A stretch of DNA of 64,000 bases from Planctomycetota bacterium (GTDB lineage: Bacteria; Planctomycetota; Phycisphaerae; UBA1845), in NCBI GenBank assembly GCA_016200265.1, contig JACQFE010000056.1, forward strand, positions 1 to 64,000. Direction: 5' to 3'. The notes beneath the pieces are model-generated. The model saw only the letters and a program-made list of their open reading frames with translations. It ran no database searches and was not told the DNA's origin. The translations under genes and the position numbers were made by a program. This document shows, in pieces, positions 62,277 to 64,000 of this stretch; position 1 is the first letter of the stretch; every line of letters starts with the position of its first letter.

Positions 62277-64000
62277 ATGATACATGTCAATCGGATTGCG
62301 GATTCCTTCCTGATTTTGCTGGCCACTACATTCGCGCAAGCGAGTGCGCAGATCTGCGAAAACGAGTGGAGTCAGGCGTTTCCGACGCCGGGCATGGGGG
62401 GTGCGTTAGCGTGGTTTGATGATGGCACTGGGCCGGCGCTGTATGTCGGCGGAGGTTTCTACCATACGCCGGATTATGCCAACGTACAGTTCATCGCGCG
62501 TTGGAATGGTCTCAATTGGCGACCCGTATCACCCGGCGATTATGGAAACGTCTATGCTCCTGTGAATTCGCTCGTTGTGTTTGATGACGGTAGCGGACCG
62601 GCATTATACACCAGTATTTCCGGCGCGAGTCTCGAGAAATGGAATGGGCACGCTTGGTCACTGGTGGACGCAATAGGGGCAACTGCCACAGCCGCTAGAA
62701 TGGTTGTATTTGATGACGGAAATGGTCAAGCCATTTTCGTGGGGTCTTTGCACTTCCATCTCACTTCTGGAGACGTGGACGCATACGGCGGTGCCAAGTG
62801 GGACGGGACCAATTGGCATTCCATGAACCTTCCGCAAAATAGCGCGATTTACAGTTTTTTTGCCCGCAACGATGCCGTGGAGCATGCGCTCTACGCGAAC
62901 ATCCGTTACGGAACTTCCAGCGTCATTAACGTTGCAAAATGGTCCGCCACGGGTTGGGTTCAGGTGGGTCAGTCCCCCGAAGTTTATAACTGGTCCCAAG
63001 TATTCGTGAATCCGACAATCGTTACATTTGACGACGGGACAGGGCCGGGCCTTTACATTCTCGGGAACATGATTTGGAATTCGGCCGACGGAACAAAAGT
63101 CAGCACATTTGCACGATGGGACGGACAGAGGTGGAATCCAATGCCCAATCCGTTAACACCGAATTCGGTGTTTCTTGGGGCGGCAGCATTTGATGATGGA
63201 ACAGGTTCAAGGATTTTTGCAGGGATCGGATTCGATATTTGGGTTTGGGACGGGTTGAACTGGACAAAGGTGATTTCCTTGGATCATCTCGTCACAGGCA
63301 TAGTAAGTTTTAATGCCCCCGATCCTACGTTATTTGTCAATGGCGGTACAAAGATTCTCCCCAATTCCCACGATCGGCCGTACCCTGCCACAGTGAACGG
63401 ACTGGCAATCCTCAAACCAAACGACATTTGGCGCGGCCTTGGGAACGGCGCTGACGGCGCGGTGCGAGCGCTTGGCGTCTATGACCTTGGGGGCGGCCCT
63501 AGCCTCTACGCGGGTGGAGATTTCATGTCCGTTGGTGGAGTCGGCGCGGGCGGGATCGCGCGATGGGACGGTCAGCGCTGGTGGCCAATCGGCGCGGCGC
63601 AGCCATGGAATATCGGGCATGTGCATGCGCTGACCGCATTTGATGACGGAAGTGGGCCCGCGCTCTATGCAAGTGGGATTTTCGACAACGGCTATCGCGT
63701 CGCTCGCTTCAGTAATAACACATGGAGCTTGATTGAGTCCGGCGATATTTACTCACTAGCGGTATTCGATGACGGAAAGGGCGCTGCACTCTATGCAGGC
63801 GGCACATTTCAACAATTCTGCATATCCGGTGGTACGTGCGAGCACGTAGCGAGGTGGAACGGGCAGGAATGGTTGCGACTAGGGCCGGGGTTCGACCGCA
63901 AAGTCAACACGCTGGTTGTGTTTGACGACGGCGCTGGATCCAAGTTGTATGCGGGCGGCGACTTCTCAGAGTCCGGCGGAATTCCCATGAGCCGCGTGTC
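62277..64000 (+). CDS. Large secreted repeat protein, partial (runs off the window)
   Basis: The frame is open from ATG 62277 (GGGAGA upstream) to the right edge, at least 574 residues. A signal peptide (FLILLATTFAQASAQ) leads into repeats of about 45-75 residues that contain F-DDG-xGxAL-YAGG and W-G-W segments. Examples are WFDDGTGPALYVGGGF, FDDGSGPALYASG, FDDGKGAALYAGGTF and ARWNGQEW. This is the repeat class of planctomycete extracellular proteins, probably blades of a beta-propeller or stacked beta units. It is likely a surface or extracellular protein; the C-terminal anchor or sorting signal lies outside the window. Confidence 0.85.
   Translation, partial: MIHVNRIADSFLILLATTFAQASAQICENEWSQAFPTPGMGGALAWFDDGTGPALYVGGGFYHTPDYANVQFIARWNGLNWRPVSPGDYGNVYAPVNSLVVFDDGSGPALYTSISGASLEKWNGHAWSLVDAIGATATAARMVVFDDGNGQAIFVGSLHFHLTSGDVDAYGGAKWDGTNWHSMNLPQNSAIYSFFARNDAVEHALYANIRYGTSSVINVAKWSATGWVQVGQSPEVYNWSQVFVNPTIVTFDDGTGPGLYILGNMIWNSADGTKVSTFARWDGQRWNPMPNPLTPNSVFLGAAAFDDGTGSRIFAGIGFDIWVWDGLNWTKVISLDHLVTGIVSFNAPDPTLFVNGGTKILPNSHDRPYPATVNGLAILKPNDIWRGLGNGADGAVRALGVYDLGGGPSLYAGGDFMSVGGVGAGGIARWDGQRWWPIGAAQPWNIGHVHALTAFDDGSGPALYASGIFDNGYRVARFSNNTWSLIESGDIYSLAVFDDGKGAALYAGGTFQQFCISGGTCEHVARWNGQEWLRLGPGFDRKVNTLVVFDDGAGSKLYAGGDFSESGGIPMSRV

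Overview
This looks like a chromosomal segment (about 57% GC by eye) of an uncultured, Gram-negative-type bacterium, most likely a member of Planctomycetota (possibly Phycisphaerae-like). The inference rests on the mix of exported PQQ-like beta-propeller proteins, large TPR proteins, an EpsI-type exosortase accessory plus a PEP-CTERM substrate, dockerin-like tails, a long secreted protein built from repeats of the FDDG..LYAGG type, and an NfeD/NfeD/FloA cassette. I saw no rRNA, tRNA or CRISPR array. No marker gene here fixes the taxonomy.

Layout. 0-3.6 kb: a decayed IS5-type transposase, an exported trypsin-like protease, a decayed serine-hydrolase tail and a DUF3313-like lipoprotein. 3.6-11.5 kb: a tripartite RND efflux operon (periplasmic adaptor, HAE1 pump, outer-membrane factor), a small repeat lipoprotein and a LOG-family hydrolase. 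11.6-16.3 kb: a translationally coupled SulP transporter-PPK2 pair, an EamA exporter and a divergent MTA phosphorylase. 16.3-27 kb: a giant PQQ/TPR exported protein, a NeuD-like acyltransferase, an EpsI-like protein and a giant TPR protein; the last two resemble the EpsI and PrsT parts of exosortase (PEP-CTERM) loci.

27-34.7 kb: tandem DUF21/CBS membrane proteins, then minus-strand housekeeping genes (uppP with a small coupled membrane ORF, pgsA, rimO, aroB) ending upstream in a PQQ-propeller protein. 34.9-38.8 kb: an exported AMMECR1-like fusion protein and a GT-C type membrane glycosyltransferase. 38.8-48 kb is an extracellular-protein island: a degenerate PGRP/amidase-like protein, a broken class C group II intron next to a terminator, an S53 peptidase with a Cys-rich tail, a PEP-CTERM protein, and a Cys-rich protein of about 1120 residues with a cohesin-like and a dockerin-like part. 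48-52 kb: a minus-strand glycan operon with two CgeB-like glycosyltransferases, one fused to an FkbM methyltransferase, and a separate FkbM methyltransferase.

52-64 kb: an outer-membrane barrel, HutI, a GDP-fucose-synthase-like epimerase, the NfeD protease/NfeD/FloA/hypothetical cassette with a structured intergenic repeat inside it, a PpiC/SurA-like lipoprotein, a PhnP-like metallo-hydrolase, and a repeat-rich secreted protein running off the right edge. The main theme is envelope and export biology: efflux, surface glycans, exosortase sorting, folding and secreted adhesive or proteolytic proteins.
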